From Stenogyne calaminthoides (lineage: Eukaryota > Streptophyta > Magnoliopsida > Lamiales > Lamiaceae): 64,000 nucleotides of DNA. Below are positions 47,377 to 59,300 of the stretch, piece after piece. Location: the NCBI GenBank assembly GCA_037126765.1, contig JBBCBC010000002.1, positions 46,690,889 to 46,754,888 of the forward strand, written 5' to 3'. Both the position numbers and the translations under genes were made by a program. The notes under the pieces were generated by a model. The model was not told the DNA's origin. It did not search any database and saw only the letters and a program-made list of their open reading frames with translations. Every line of letters begins with the position of its first letter. Position 1 is the stretch's first letter.

Positions 47377-47876
47377 NNNNNNNNNNNNNNNNNNNNNNNN
47401 NNNNNNNNNNNNNNNNNNNNNNNNNNNNNNNNNNNNNNNNNNNNNNNNNNNNNNNNNNNNNNNNNNNNNNNNNNNNNNNNNNNNNNNNNNNNNNNNNNNN
47501 NNNNNNNNNNNNNNNNNNNNNNNNNNNNNNNNNNNNNNNNNNNNNNNNNNNNNNNNNNNNNNNNNNNNNNNNNNNNNNNNNNNNNNNNNNNNNNNNNNNN
47601 NNNNNNNNNNNNNNNNNNNNNNNNNNNNNNNNNNNNNNNNNNNNNNNNNNNNNNNNNNNNNNNNNNNNNNNNNNNNNNNNNNNNNNNNNNNNNNNNNNNN
47701 NNNNNNNNNNNNNNNNNNNNNNNNNNNNNNNNNNNNNNNNNNNNNNNNNNNNNNNNNNNNNNNNNNNNNNNNNNNNNNNNNNNNNNNNNNNNNNNNNNNN
47801 NNNNNNNNNNNNNNNNNNNNNNNNNNNNNNNNNNNNNNNNNNNNNNNNNNNNNNNNNNNNNNNNNNNNNNNNNNNN
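47377..47876. other. Assembly gap, exactly 500 N
   Basis: A run of 500 Ns, a typical placeholder of arbitrary length. It removes the 5' exons and promoter of the bHLH gene. Confidence 0.99.
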
Positions 47877-49266
47877 ACATGAATGAATTATTCTTGGATC
47901 TGGAAAAAACACTTGGTATGCTCTGGCTCCCAGTTTAGACTACATGAAAGTTTTCATGAACAACATTATCAATTTGAGTAGCCAGTTTGTGGCTTTGTGT
48001 GGATTTGGCTGATGATAGATGCATGATTATAATATGCATACAGGTCTAGATCATCTCAACAACGGTAAGGCTTCTATACTTAGAGAGACGGGTCGACTTG
48101 TTGTGGAATTGCTAAGTCAAGTGGATAGTCTGAAAAAGGAGAACGAAACTCTTTTGTCAGAGTCTAATTATGTAAGTTCCTTATTGCAACTTTGGACATG
48201 GAATTAATGCAATGTCAATTTAACCCATTTGTATGTATATGTGTGTCTTGGAAGCTATTGCTGAAAGTTCGCTATCATGGGTGGTCTACCTGTCTGTTTT
48301 CTGATATACAATTTAGGGGCCCCTTGGTTCATAATTTTTCAATGAGAATGGTAATGTAATGAATATAGGGTAATTGGGATGGCTAGTGAGAATAAAAGAT
48401 GATCAATTCTCCATTTTACCTTCATCATACTTCGTATGAGGTAATGAGACTCAAATTAAGTTAATCGTTAACCCATTTTGATTAACTACTTCCCTAACAA
48501 CATTTCTCCTCAATCATTTCACTATCCCTCAAACAACAATCGATTTTTGTCCCAACTTATTAAAATATTAGAGCAAAACTCTAAAAATGTAATTATTCTC
48601 ATTGTACTACTAATTCACTATTTGATGATTCCCATTACCATTCCCATTGAAGAATTTGAGCCAAACGCCCCTATAATTGTCTCTGTTCTTTTTTGACTTC
48701 TGTTTTAGCAAAGATAAGTGTCCCTAAAGATTAAGAATGAGTGGAAGATTCACAATAGTTACAAAGCTATATAAAACTGAAAGCGGTCATCAGGACAACA
48801 TGAATGTTTTCAAGACTCATTCTTAAAATGTGGTTAGGATCTCGATTTTTTTATTTTTTTTTGAAAGGTTAGGATCTTGATGTTGAACATACATGTGATA
48901 CAGGTTACGGTTGAGAAGAACGAGCTCCTCGAGGAAGTGTCTGCTCTGGATGCTCAAATCAAGAGGCTGCAGACAGAAATAGACGAAAGAGCTAATTGTC
49001 CAAACATAGATGTGTTTCAACCTCAGACCAATTCTACAACACAGTTACCAGAAGACCATGTCTCATTTCCTCTCATTGGCCATGTACCGGATTCAGCCCC
49101 GGTTATAGGTCCCTTGTTTGTCTTGCCCTTACATCATGAGTCCCAAGGTTTCCCCAACCCTTTCCCTGAGGTGAATGTGCCTAAGGTTCCGTCGAGTGTG
49201 AGTAGGCCCCTGCCGCGTTACCCTTCACCTTCTGATTCTTGGCCTTCCAATATTCTTGCAAAATAG
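47877..49266 (+). CDS. bHLH47: bHLH47/POPEYE-type transcription factor, 5' part missing in gap
   Basis: Nuclear bHLH regulator. In Arabidopsis bHLH47 (PYE) represses genes of the iron-deficiency response in roots and interacts with bHLH105/115 (established for the family). Exons seen: 47877-47915 (MNELFLDLEKTL, end of helix 1), 48044-48171 (loop and helix 2, NGKASILRET..LVVELLSQVDSL), and 48904-49266 (leucine-zipper-like coiled coil with VEKNELLEEVSALDAQIKRL, then a Pro-rich tail). The tail has VIGPLFVLPLHHE and ends near RYPSPSDSWPSNIL, the conserved PYE-type C-terminus. GT-AG borders and phases agree throughout; about 175 residues are present. The basic DNA-binding region lies in the gap. 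Assignment rests on the second helix and tail. Confidence 0.88.
48316..48671. mobile_element. MITE in the second visible intron of the bHLH gene
   Basis: 356 bp with inverted ends: GGGGCCCCTTGGTTCATAAT at the left and, read inward from the right, GGGGCGTTTGGCTCAAATTC, followed in both by CTTCAATGRGAATGG-like sequence. The interior is AT-rich. The target-site duplication is unclear (TTA/TAT), so superfamily is open; PIF/Harbinger-like is possible. Confidence 0.65.
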
Positions 49267-51298
49267 ACTAGTATGGTTGAAGAAGTTTAGCATTCAAATT
49301 TAGAAGAATTGCTTCAGTTTGATATTTGAGTTAGAATTTTAGTTCACTTTGTAAATTAGTGTCCATATGGGCCCATAATCTTGCAGACCTTTTATGCAAT
49401 TGTAGTGTATATCTTTGCTTTGATGCATGAAGAATCACTCTTAAAGTTGTATAATGATTTTTATTCCACCTAGTACTATCTCATTGTGAAGATAAGTTCG
49501 AAAAATATTCGGATTCCTGATATTCTGCAGTCAAATATGACTACATAAAGATTGTTATGATTTTTTTTTTTTTTAAATCTAAGTATTTATTTAACTTTAA
49601 AAAACGTTAAGTTATGATCTAAAACTTTAGACGTTTTTGAAAATCACACGGAGGGTAGAGGATAATATTTTGCTTCATTTTCTAATCAATTTAATGTTGG
49701 AATTGTTGGAGTCTGAGTTGCGGAATGAGTCCAGAGAGGACAAGACATTCGGAATGAGTCCAAGGAGGACAAGACGTTCGACCTAGTTGAGGTCGTGCAC
49801 TTCGCTCCAAAGGTCGATCTCGATCTCTCGGTGGGAGATTGTTGGGTTATGGAGACGCGAGTGAAAGCGGGAGGAGGGTATGAGACGCTCGACCGCCGAG
49901 GTCGAAGGTCGGTGTGTCTTCGGTCGGCGCCCCTATCCAAAGCGCCATGAGGTATTTCGAGCAATGTATGTGATCGAGTAGAACCGCTCGACCAAAATTT
50001 GTTCGGAGGCCCGGACGCGAAATAGGAGTTCGGCGGGATGGGCCAAATCTAGGTTTTGGCCATTTCCTAAGTTTGGGTTTTGTATAAATAACCCCCGACT
50101 CCCCATTGTATCTTGCAGACTACGCAGACTATCTTATACGATATAAGAGATCTCTCGGCTTGGTAGTGCCCCCCGGATGTAGTCATTCTCGATTTAACCG
50201 GGTAACCAAATTGTTTGTTCCTTAATTCGTTGTTTCCATTATTTTCTCCACAACCGCTTGTTTAATTCCTAACAACTGGTATCGAGCATCGGGTTAAAGG
50301 GATCTGTGGAGAGCAATTATGATGGTTGAAGGAAATCTTTGTTGAGAAGTTTGATTGAGCGGATTTGGATTTGTCGTTCGCAGATCGGCGGGCACAACCA
50401 CGGAACGTCCGAACGCGCAAAGCGCGCCGAAAGAAATTTGGTTGGTCGAAAGCAGAACCGCTCGACCAAAGCCCGTGTCGAGTGAGTTCCGTAGAGGCGA
50501 TTCATGAGTATGGGGCGTTGCTTGGAGTAGGTGGTTGGATGCAAGATCAAGATGGGCATTGACACGCGGAAATTTGAGATCGTTGTATCGGGTTGGATCT
50601 GAAGATCAAGACGGGCGTTGACATGTGGCCGAGATCGTTGTATCGGGTTGGATGCAAGATCAAGATGGGTGTTGACACGTAAATTTGAGATCGTTGTATC
50701 AGGTTCATGCAACATCAAGATGGGCGTTCACTGCGGGAAATTTGAGATCGTTAGATCGGGTTGGATGCAAGATCAAGATGGGCGTTAGACACGCGCTCGA
50801 GATCGTCATGGAATCGGTGGCGGATGATTCAAGGAATGTTGTGGGGCGTTGTTTGGTTCTCGTGCGAATCAAAAATGTTGAGGGGCATTGCTTGGATCGA
50901 ATGGACGTGAGGTCGAGGTTGCGGTCTTGTGGGCATGATGATCTGAGTTCGAGAAGGATGTTGTGGGACGTTGCTTGGATCAAGTGTGGTTTCTAAGTCG
51001 AAGCGTTGAGGGACATTGCTCGAAGTCGTGGTTTCTTGCCGATGAGAGATTGGGAAGACGAGTTCTGGTTGGAGTCGGTCTCGGGTGGGAGATTGTTGGG
51101 ATTGTTGGAGTCGAGTTGTGGAATGAGTCCGGGGGATGACAAGAATGAGTCGGAAGGACAAGACTTTCCGGAATGAGGGGGAGGACAAGGCGTTCGACCT
51201 AGTTGAGGTCGTGCACTTCCGCTCGATTGTCGATCTCGTGTTCGATCTCGGTGGGGAGATTGTTGGGTTATGGAACCTGAGTGAAACGTGTTGGGATT

Positions 51299-54200
51299 AT
51301 ACTGAAAAGTATGCTTTTTACTTTGTATAATCGCGGAATTTTAAGACTTATTTCTTGAAATAAATTATTTATCGATGCTTTAAATATGATTGAATGTTAC
51401 ATATATTTACTGCATAACTGTTCAATAATTCGTACGTATTACATTGTAGTTAATTTAGTGATATCAGATCACAGAAGATTAAATTAACAGTCCCTTGTAA
51501 CTAAAAGTACGCCATTCACGACCTAGATGGAAATGAACAACCCATCGTGAAAGGTTGAGGTGTAAGGCTCAGATTGGTTTGTCTTGACCAAGAGATTACA
51601 CTAGTGCATGGTGATCTGTTGAATAGGACCTACATGAGGATAAATTCTTCAGAACTGAACAAGGAAGAATTAGAACCTCAGTGGTTCGTTATTTCTTAAC
51701 CTTCGTCCCTTAAATAGGATCACGTGGGATTGGTAACTATTGCTTTGACTTATCATGGGTAGCGAATCAAAAGAGATTCAATACTTTTTATCTTGAGCAA
51801 TATTATTGGTCACATGTGATTCTAAGATTTAATCCCTGAAGAATCGTGTGCAAACGCTTGTTTGATTTGCCCCCTTGGGAGGTTCATAAAGCTTTATCAT
51901 ACCAAATCTTGCAAGTGAAATTTGTTTTAGGTATGGATAATAATGTTGAACGATTTCTCTTGACCAATGACATAAGATATTAATTAACGGAAAACTATTT
52001 GGTGGCTTGAATTAATTAATGGGCTAGATAATCTTAAACACGGGAAATAATGACCGGGAGCCATATTGACTGTAATATGGGTTAAGATGGATAGTGCAAT
52101 ATTAATTATGTAGTGGGATTAATTAATATTTATGGGCTTGAATTATATTGTGGCTCAATATTAGATATTCAAGGTCCATTAGAAGGTCCAATCTTAATTC
52201 TCCTAAAGGCCCCCTGAGTAGCCCAACAAATAGTTCATTAACTGAAAAAGGTGATTAAAATAAAATAAATATTGTTGCTTAATTTTTCCTCTAATTTTCG
52301 AAATTTATGGATAAAAGAGGGAGAAAGATTTTCTTTGAATTTTGTTATGGAATGAAGATATGTATTCTTGGAATACAAGATTATCTCATTAAATTCAAGA
52401 AATCTCCCACTTGGTTATCTATATAGAAAATTTCGAAATTTTGAAAATATAGTGGGCAAGAAAGATTTTCTTGATTTTCTTGAAAAGATATTATGGAAGT
52501 TATGTATTTCTTGAAATACAAGAATATCTCATAAATTCAAGAAGATCCAATCTTGGATTCTTGCACACACTAAATTTTCGAAAATATCCATATATGAGGA
52601 GGTGAGATTTTTGTGGAATATTTTAATTATGGGAAAAAGAATATAGGAGATATATACAAGATTTCTTGGTGACCAAGAAAAGTCTTCTCCCACATTGATT
52701 TTTCACTGAAAATTTCGAGCACCCCTCTTGTTGGGATATTTTAGTTTTGATGAATTATGCCAAAATATTATCAACTTGTGTTTTTGAAGCTAATCTACAG
52801 ATAACAAGTTGAGGGGAAGAAGAAAGTTGAAAATTCATTTAAAGCGTAGAATCGAGATCGGGACGAGGTGCAACAAAACCGGATTAAGATGAGTTTTTCG
52901 ATGTGAGCAAAATTCGGAAGAATAAGCTAAACCCGGTGATCGGAAGATCGGATCCTTCATTTTGGAAAGGATAGTGATCGGAATCAAGGGCTAAGGAATA
53001 CTTGGGAAGTCCTTATGGTTAGTCCGTCCGACCGGATGTCCTTCATCCCCGAGAATAGTTGATGCTCATTTAAATTTGTGAGGGTTAGATTCCGATGACA
53101 GAGGTTTAACGTGGCTTTTATATGCATGATATGTTGTTGCATTATTATTTGAATTAATATAGAATTAATTCATGCTAGTAATAATTAAAGAATCTGAGAA
53201 TAGTATGGATTTGAATGTGACTCCATCAACGGTAACATTCAAATCCACACTATAAATACAAGTTCTTCCTTGAGAATTCGGGGTGGAAAAATTTGAAACA
53301 TCCATCAAGCCAAATCATCAAGCATTCCCACCATGACCGAGGAGAGAAAGAAATACACGCATATATTCAAAGAGTGTTCTACCTAGATCTAAGCACAAAT
53401 GCCATAAGTTTTAGAGAGATTTTTCCAACCTTAGCATTGAAATTTAAACAAATGTAAGGAAAATCTCAACCTAGTTTGAAAACAAACAATCTTATACCCA
53501 AAACCCAAAGTTAGGTTAAGTTTGTAGGTGAGTGTGAACTCGGTAAACATCTAGCAATCCCGAAAGGGAGGGTAGGCAATCCGTGAGGGTGATAAGTCCG
53601 TTTGAGTGTGAACTTCGGTAAACATCTGTTGGGTGTTGGACTAACACGTTAAACTAAGTCCAGTTGGTTAAGTTGGTGCCCCATGAAGGGAAGAGTGGAT
53701 GTAGGACGAGTTGTCCGAACCACTATAAAATCATGTGTTCTTTACTACTTTATGTTCTTATATTGTCATATGCATTCGATTATAAGCATAACACAACACA
53801 TGAGCTTAAAAATTTCAAAAAACTGTAATCACTCTGCCCTCACCCCTGTTTTATATGCATCGAAATTTATGTTTGCTTCCGCACGCGCAAAATGGGTTTT
53901 TCCACCGGGACCATCACCTCTTCTATAAATAGGGGATGATTAGTTCATTCCCAAGTACAATTCCATGTGCTGGAAAAATGAGCAAATCCACATAAGTGGT
54001 GCAACAAAATTTATTTTTTCCTTTTGTTAATTGTTCGACAAGTGTCCTTCCACCGGATAGTTGAGCAAGGGCTAAGGGAATACTTGGGAAGTCCTTTTGG
54101 TTAGTCCGTCCAACCGAAGTCCTTTGCCATCCCGAGAATGCGTCACGTAAACCCGTAGATTCGTCATCGTAGGTTTAACGTGGCTTTTATATATGCATGA

Positions 54201-54318
54201 TATGTGGTTGCAATTATTATTTGAATTAATATAGGATTAATGCATGCTAGTAATAATTAAAGAATTAAATTTGTATTTAAATATTCATCGAATAGATCGT
54301 GCAACTCATTCCCCAACA
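51299..54318 (+). mobile_element. Solo LTR of family X, copy 3, inside LTR B
   Basis: Begins TGTTGGGATTATACT and ends ATTCCCCAACA. It is similar in order and sequence to copies 1 and 2, and is split by solo LTR Y. Its flanks are AAACG at the left and AAAGC at the right. Compared with the uninterrupted LTRs A and C, the host sequence reads GTGAAAGCGGGA, so the duplication is probably AAAGC with errors. Without Y it is about 1.83 kb. Confidence 0.88.
52724..53921 (+). mobile_element. Solo LTR of a different family (Y), inside X copy 3
   Basis: Element 52729-53916, TGTTGGGATATTTTAG...GGGACCATCA (1188 bp), flanked by CCTCT at 52724-52728 and 53917-53921. Across it, the X sequence continues (..CACCCCTCT / TCTATAAATAGGGG..). 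It contains at 52987-53190 a stretch very similar to the 3' end of X (GGGCTAAGG..TACTTGGGAAGTCC..TAATAATTAAAGAAT), which is unexpected. Confidence 0.85.
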
Positions 54319-55893
54319 AAAGCGGGATGGGGAGAGGCGCTCGACCGGCACTCGAGGTTGGCAGGGTGTGCTCGGTCGGCGCCCTATCGGAAATGGGCGC
54401 TCGAGCAATGTATGTGATCGGCGGAACCTCTCGACGATCGAGGTCGGCGGTTCGGGATAAGGACGCGGAAATAGGGTTTAGGGGGATGGGCCAAATCTAG
54501 GGTTTTAGTCGGTTCCCGATTGATTTTTTGTATAAATAACCCCCTAACTCCCCATTGTAGAACGCACTACTTACCACTATCTTATACGATATAGTAGATC
54601 TCTGTTGGTAGTGCCCCGGATGTAGTCATTCTAACTATTTTGGGTAACCAAATTGTTTGTTCCTTAATTAGTTGTTTCCATTATTTTCTCCTATAATTGC
54701 TTGCTTTAATTCTAACAAGCGGTATTAGAGCATCGGGTTAAAGGATCTGTGGAAACAATTATGATGGCTGAAGGGAAATCGCTTTGTTGAGAAGCTTGAT
54801 GGAGCGGATTTTGGATTTGTCGATTCGGTATCGATCGGGCACAACCAGCGAACGTCGAGAATGCCAAGGGCGCTCGAGCAAAATTTGGTTGGTCGGCGAA
54901 CTTTCGACCAAAAGCCTCGGTCGGCGGGTTAAAGTAAGCGATTCGCGGAGTATGGCGTTGCTTGGGTAAGGTGGTTGGATGCAAGATCAAGATGGGCGTT
55001 GACACGTGGATGAGATCGTTATATCGGGTTAGATCAAGATCAAGATGGGCGTTAGACCGTGGTGAGATCGTTATATCGAGGTTCATGCAAGATCAAGATG
55101 GCGTTAACACGTGCATTTGAGATCGTTATGTATCGGGTTGGATGCAAGATCAAGATGGGCGTTAGAACCGTGCACGAGATCGTCGCGGGAATCGGTGGCG
55201 AATGATTCAAAGGAATATTGTGGGGCGTTGTTTGGTTACGGTGCGAATCAAAAATGTTGAGGGGCATTGCTTGGATCGAATGGGCGTGAGGTCGAGTTGT
55301 GGTCTTAATGGGGCCTTGATGATGCGAGTTCGAGAAGGATGTTGTGGGGCGTTGCTTGGATCAAGTGTGGTTTGAAGTCTAACGTTGAGGGACATTGCTC
55401 GAAGTGCATGGTTTCTGCGATGAGAGATTGGGAAGACGAGATTCTGATTGGAGTCAATCTCGGTGGGAGATTGTTGGGATTGTTGGAGTCCGAGTTGCGG
55501 AATGAGTCCGGGGAGGGACAAGACGCGTTCGGAATGAGTCCGGGGAGGACAAAGGCGTTCGGAATGAGTCGGGGAGAACAAGACGTTCGACTAGTTGAGG
55601 TTGTGCACTTCCCTCGATTGTCGATCTCGGTGGGAGATTGTTGGGTTATGGAGCTGAGTGAAGCGGGATCGAAGGGCGCAGGAGGGCTCGACCCGGCCTC
55701 GAGGTCGGCAGGTGTGCTCGGTCGGCGTCCCCTATCAGCGCCATGAGGTTGCTCGAGCAATGTATGTGATCGAGCGAACCGCTCGACCAAAATTGAGGTC
55801 GAAGCGGTTCGGAGGCCCGAGCGGAAATAGGGTTTTCGGCGGGATGGACCAAATCTAGGGTTTTGGCCGGGTTTTCGATTCGGGTTTTTTTTG

Positions 55894-56364
55894 TATAAAT
55901 AACCCCCGACTCTATCATTTTATCTTCTACTCTTGACTATCTTATCTTATACGATATAGTAAATCTCTCACGGGCAGTAGTCTTCAGAGGATATAGTCAT
56001 TCGATTTAACTGGGTAACAAAAATTATTTTTCCTTAATTCGTTGTTTTCATTATTTTCTTCATAATTGCTTGTTTAATTCCTAACATTTAATACCCCTAA
56101 TTTTGATCACTTTTTCTAAAGACGTTTTTGCATATGTTAACTCAGGCGTCCTAAATCCGAACCATAGTGATATATTTGCCAATTTAATCTAATTAACAAT
56201 AAAATGCTAAAACCCTAAAACTCGCACTTGTTCTTTTGGGCGGACAAAAACAACACGAGTTTTACGCACGACACCGCCCTCCCCGCCGCCGCCGCCACCA
56301 CCACTACCACCTGGCTACAAGCCTACACCGTCAAAACTCAAAATTCAGTAGTATAACGATAATA
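55894..56364 (+). promoter_or_regulatory. LTR C promoter and THADA 5' flank
   Basis: LTR C carries TATAAATAACCCCC from 55894, matching TATA boxes at equivalent positions in LTR A (50093) and LTR B (54531). The LTR is on the same strand as the THADA gene and ends 278 bp before its ATG. The remaining 5' flank contains a CCGCCGCCGCC run (56279-56300). Use of the LTR TATA by the host gene is inference. Confidence 0.45.
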
Positions 56365-59300
56365 ATGTCTTCTAAATGGCGCGCAATACAGCACCGCCAC
56401 CGTTACACCTACAACGCCGTTGCGTTCCCCCCACATTTCATTCAGGCATTAAATCAAACACCTTATGAATCCCCTTTCTTCGCCGAACTGAAGCACCTTG
56501 TTTCGCTCAACTCTACTTATGCCCAGCTCGAACACGCTAAGAATCTCGCCGCTGCGTTTTCTAATTTGCTCTCCGATCGAAACTCCGAGGAAATTGAAGT
56601 TTCTCATGCGGTGAAGTTGTATCTGGAAATCCTTTTTCTGGAGAATTCGCAGCCTTTGCACAGGACGCTAGCTTCTGCGTTGGCCAAGTGCAGGAATTTT
56701 CAGAGTTCGATTGAGGATTGTTTCCGGCAGCTATGCGAAGATTATGGTGGGAAGAATGTGAGCAAGGGGAGAAGATTTTGTGTTTCACGAGCAGCTTTGT
56801 CGATGATGAGCACACCTAAGTTAGGGTATTTAGTTCAAGTTGTTGAGCAGTGTGCAATTTTGGTGGCTTTGGATGTGGTTTCAGGATTGCAGAGCGTTGT
56901 TAAAGAAACAAATAAATCATCAAGGCCTTCTCCAATTGTAATGGAACAATACCAGGATGCACTCTCCTGTATGTACTACTTGCTTCAACGTTTCCCGGGG
57001 AAGTTTTCGAGCGCGGGTTGCGAATATCAGGGAGTGAGTTTGAATGGTCAGAGTGTTCTGCAGATGACTCTGATTAATCTTTTGAGCATTTTGAAGTCGG
57101 ATGCATTTTCAAGGGATTGCTATGTGGCAGCTGGTGTGAGTTTCTGTGCTGCTCTGCAGGTGTGTTTGAGGCCTGATGAGCTTGGTTTGTTCATAATGCA
57201 AGGTGTTTTTCGTCATCATTATATTCGAGATGGTAAGATCAATCTTAACGCTCTGGTTGGGAAAATTCCATTTGAGGGTGATTTGATTGATGAAATTCAT
57301 AAGTTTTCAGCTTTAAGTAGACTTTGCCTGATAAGGGGAATACTAACAGCAGTTCCAAGAACTGTTCTTGACACTCATTATGTTGTATTGAATGATGGTT
57401 TGAATGGTTGTGTGGAATCTGATGATCGTGGATATACAGTCAAGACAATACTTTATGATGCTATTTTGCCTGAGTTGTGTAGCTATGCTGAAAATCCTAG
57501 AGACAGTCATTCTAATTTTCATGCATTAACTGTGATGCAAATATGTCTGCAGCAGGTAAAAACACTACTAGTAGGAGATAAAAGTGGGGTTTCAAATAAT
57601 TATGATCCGATTCCTGAGGAGATGGGAGCAAGGATATTAAAGACTGTGTGGAGTAATTTGGAAGATCCTTTAAGCCAAACTGTTAAGCAAGTCTATCTTA
57701 TCTTCGATCTTTATCTAGATGTCCAGTCTAGCCTTCAGTGGGCGGAGGGTAGTTCAAACATAAAGCTGTTCCTGAGGAAGATTGCTTCTGATCTTCTTTC
57801 TCTGGGACCTCGTTGCAAAGGAAGATATGTGCCATTAGCCTCTCTCACCAGGAGGTTAGGGGCTAAGACTATTCTGGACATGAATCCAGAATTGTTGTTC
57901 GAAACAACAAAGGCTTACATGGATGATGATGTCTGTTGTGCTGCTACAACATTTCTTAAATGTATCCTTGAGTGTTTGAGGGATGAATATTGGGCTAGTG
58001 ATGGTGTGGATGTTGGGTATTCAAAATACAGAGGTCGTTGCTTGCCACCAATTTTATATGGACTTGCTTTTGGACTTACAAAACTGCGCTCCAACTTGAA
58101 CACTTATGCGTTGCCTGTTCTACTTGAGCTGGATGTTGATAGTATATTCTTCATGCTTGCATTAATCGGAATTGGACACGATGAGGACTCTCTGCTTGCT
58201 TATACTGAAATCAGTTTAAAAGATATGACACTGGGACTTGAACAGCACGTTGCTGTTTTAGTATCATTACTTAAGGTATCTCGTGTTCTTGCGTTGATGG
58301 ATGGAGACATTGATTGGCATGAGAGTTCGTCAGTATCTACTGAAGGTGCGTATCTTGATCTGGAGAATAGTAATTTATATTGTGTTGTTACAATAAAGGG
58401 GGTCGAGGTTAAGATCCCAATCAAGTGGCTCATATTAGCTCTGACCCACATAGACGAGTCACTCCGCATGGATGCAGCAGAAACTCTATTCTTAAACCCG
58501 AAGACTGCAAGTCTGCCTTCTTCTTTGGAACTTAGCCTCATGAGAAAAGCTATACCCTTGAACATGAGATGTTCTTCTACTGCTTTCCAAATGAAGTGGA
58601 ACAGCTTGTTTAGAAAGTTCTTTTCTCGGGTTAAAACTGCATTGGAACGACAACTCAAGCTTGGAACGTGGAAGCCTCTTGATTCTGGAGATGCAAATGG
58701 TCTGAGTTTAACTTCAGGAGCCGAAGAAACTGTAAAACATAGAGCAGGGTATCTTTATGGTTTTACAAAGTGGTTGAGTAAATTCTTGTTTTTTTCCTGC
58801 TATCCTTCTGCCCCGTATGAGAGAAAGATAATGGCTATGGAACTCATACTGATTATGTTAAACGTTTGGCCTGTGACCCTAACTTCAAGTGGAAATCAAG
58901 ATTCTGAAAATAATCTATCTCCCTATAGTAGAGGTTTTACTTTACCTGATTCAACCTTACTGCTGGTTGGATCAGTTATTGATAGTTGGGATCGATTGAG
59001 AGTGAATTCATTTCGAATCTTACTTTATTTTCCTACTCCACTTCCCGGCCTTTCTAGTCCCGACTTGGTCCTCGAGGCAATCACATGGGCTAAAAAGCTG
59101 GTATGCAGTCCACGTGTACGAGAAAGTGATGCTGGATCTCTGGCTATGCGTCTTCTTTTCAGGAAATATGTATTGCAGCTAAGATGGATTGTTCGACCAT
59201 CGTGTAATATTGTCTCGTTTTGCTCAGAGACGAATGGGGTTCACCAAAATTGCAGTTCCAGCTCGTCTGTTGTAAGTTATATAACATCACTGACTGATTG

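Larger units (their letters stand above)
49690..56091 (+). mobile_element. Tandem three-LTR Copia-type derivative (LTR-int-LTR-int-LTR)
   Basis: Element 49695-56086, flanked by TTTAA at 49690-49694 and 56087-56091. Three LTRs in the same direction: A 49695-50274, B 51094-54717 (interrupted) and C 55472-56086 (615 bp). Each of A and B is followed by a tRNA-iMet-type primer-binding site (TGGTATCGAGC, GGTATTAGAGC). The two internal regions (50275-51093 and 54718-55471) begin with a stub of a gag start (MAEGK-like) and have no pol. They consist mostly of 55-62 bp tandem repeats of a GGATGCAAGATCAAGATGGG-containing unit. A polypurine tract GGTGGGAGAT precedes LTRs B and C. It is a deletion derivative moved in trans, later duplicated by LTR recombination. 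Confidence 0.85.

Noticed and set aside
47331..47912. Open frames made mostly of X
   Set aside because: They are translations of the 500-N gap.
49686..51188. Several open frames of 60-160 aa in the 50-56 kb region on both strands
   Set aside because: They lie in GC-richer LTR and tandem-repeat sequence, recur in each copy with different breaks, and match no protein.
49695..56086. Cassandra-type TRIM with a 5S rRNA-like LTR
   Set aside because: Considered because of small internal regions, but the LTR shows no 5S A-box/C-box arrangement and has a polymerase II TATA box.
56236..56364. N-terminal extension of the THADA frame upstream of 56365
   Set aside because: The upstream frame begins with TTG and has no ATG; similarity to the family starts at MSSKWRAIQ.
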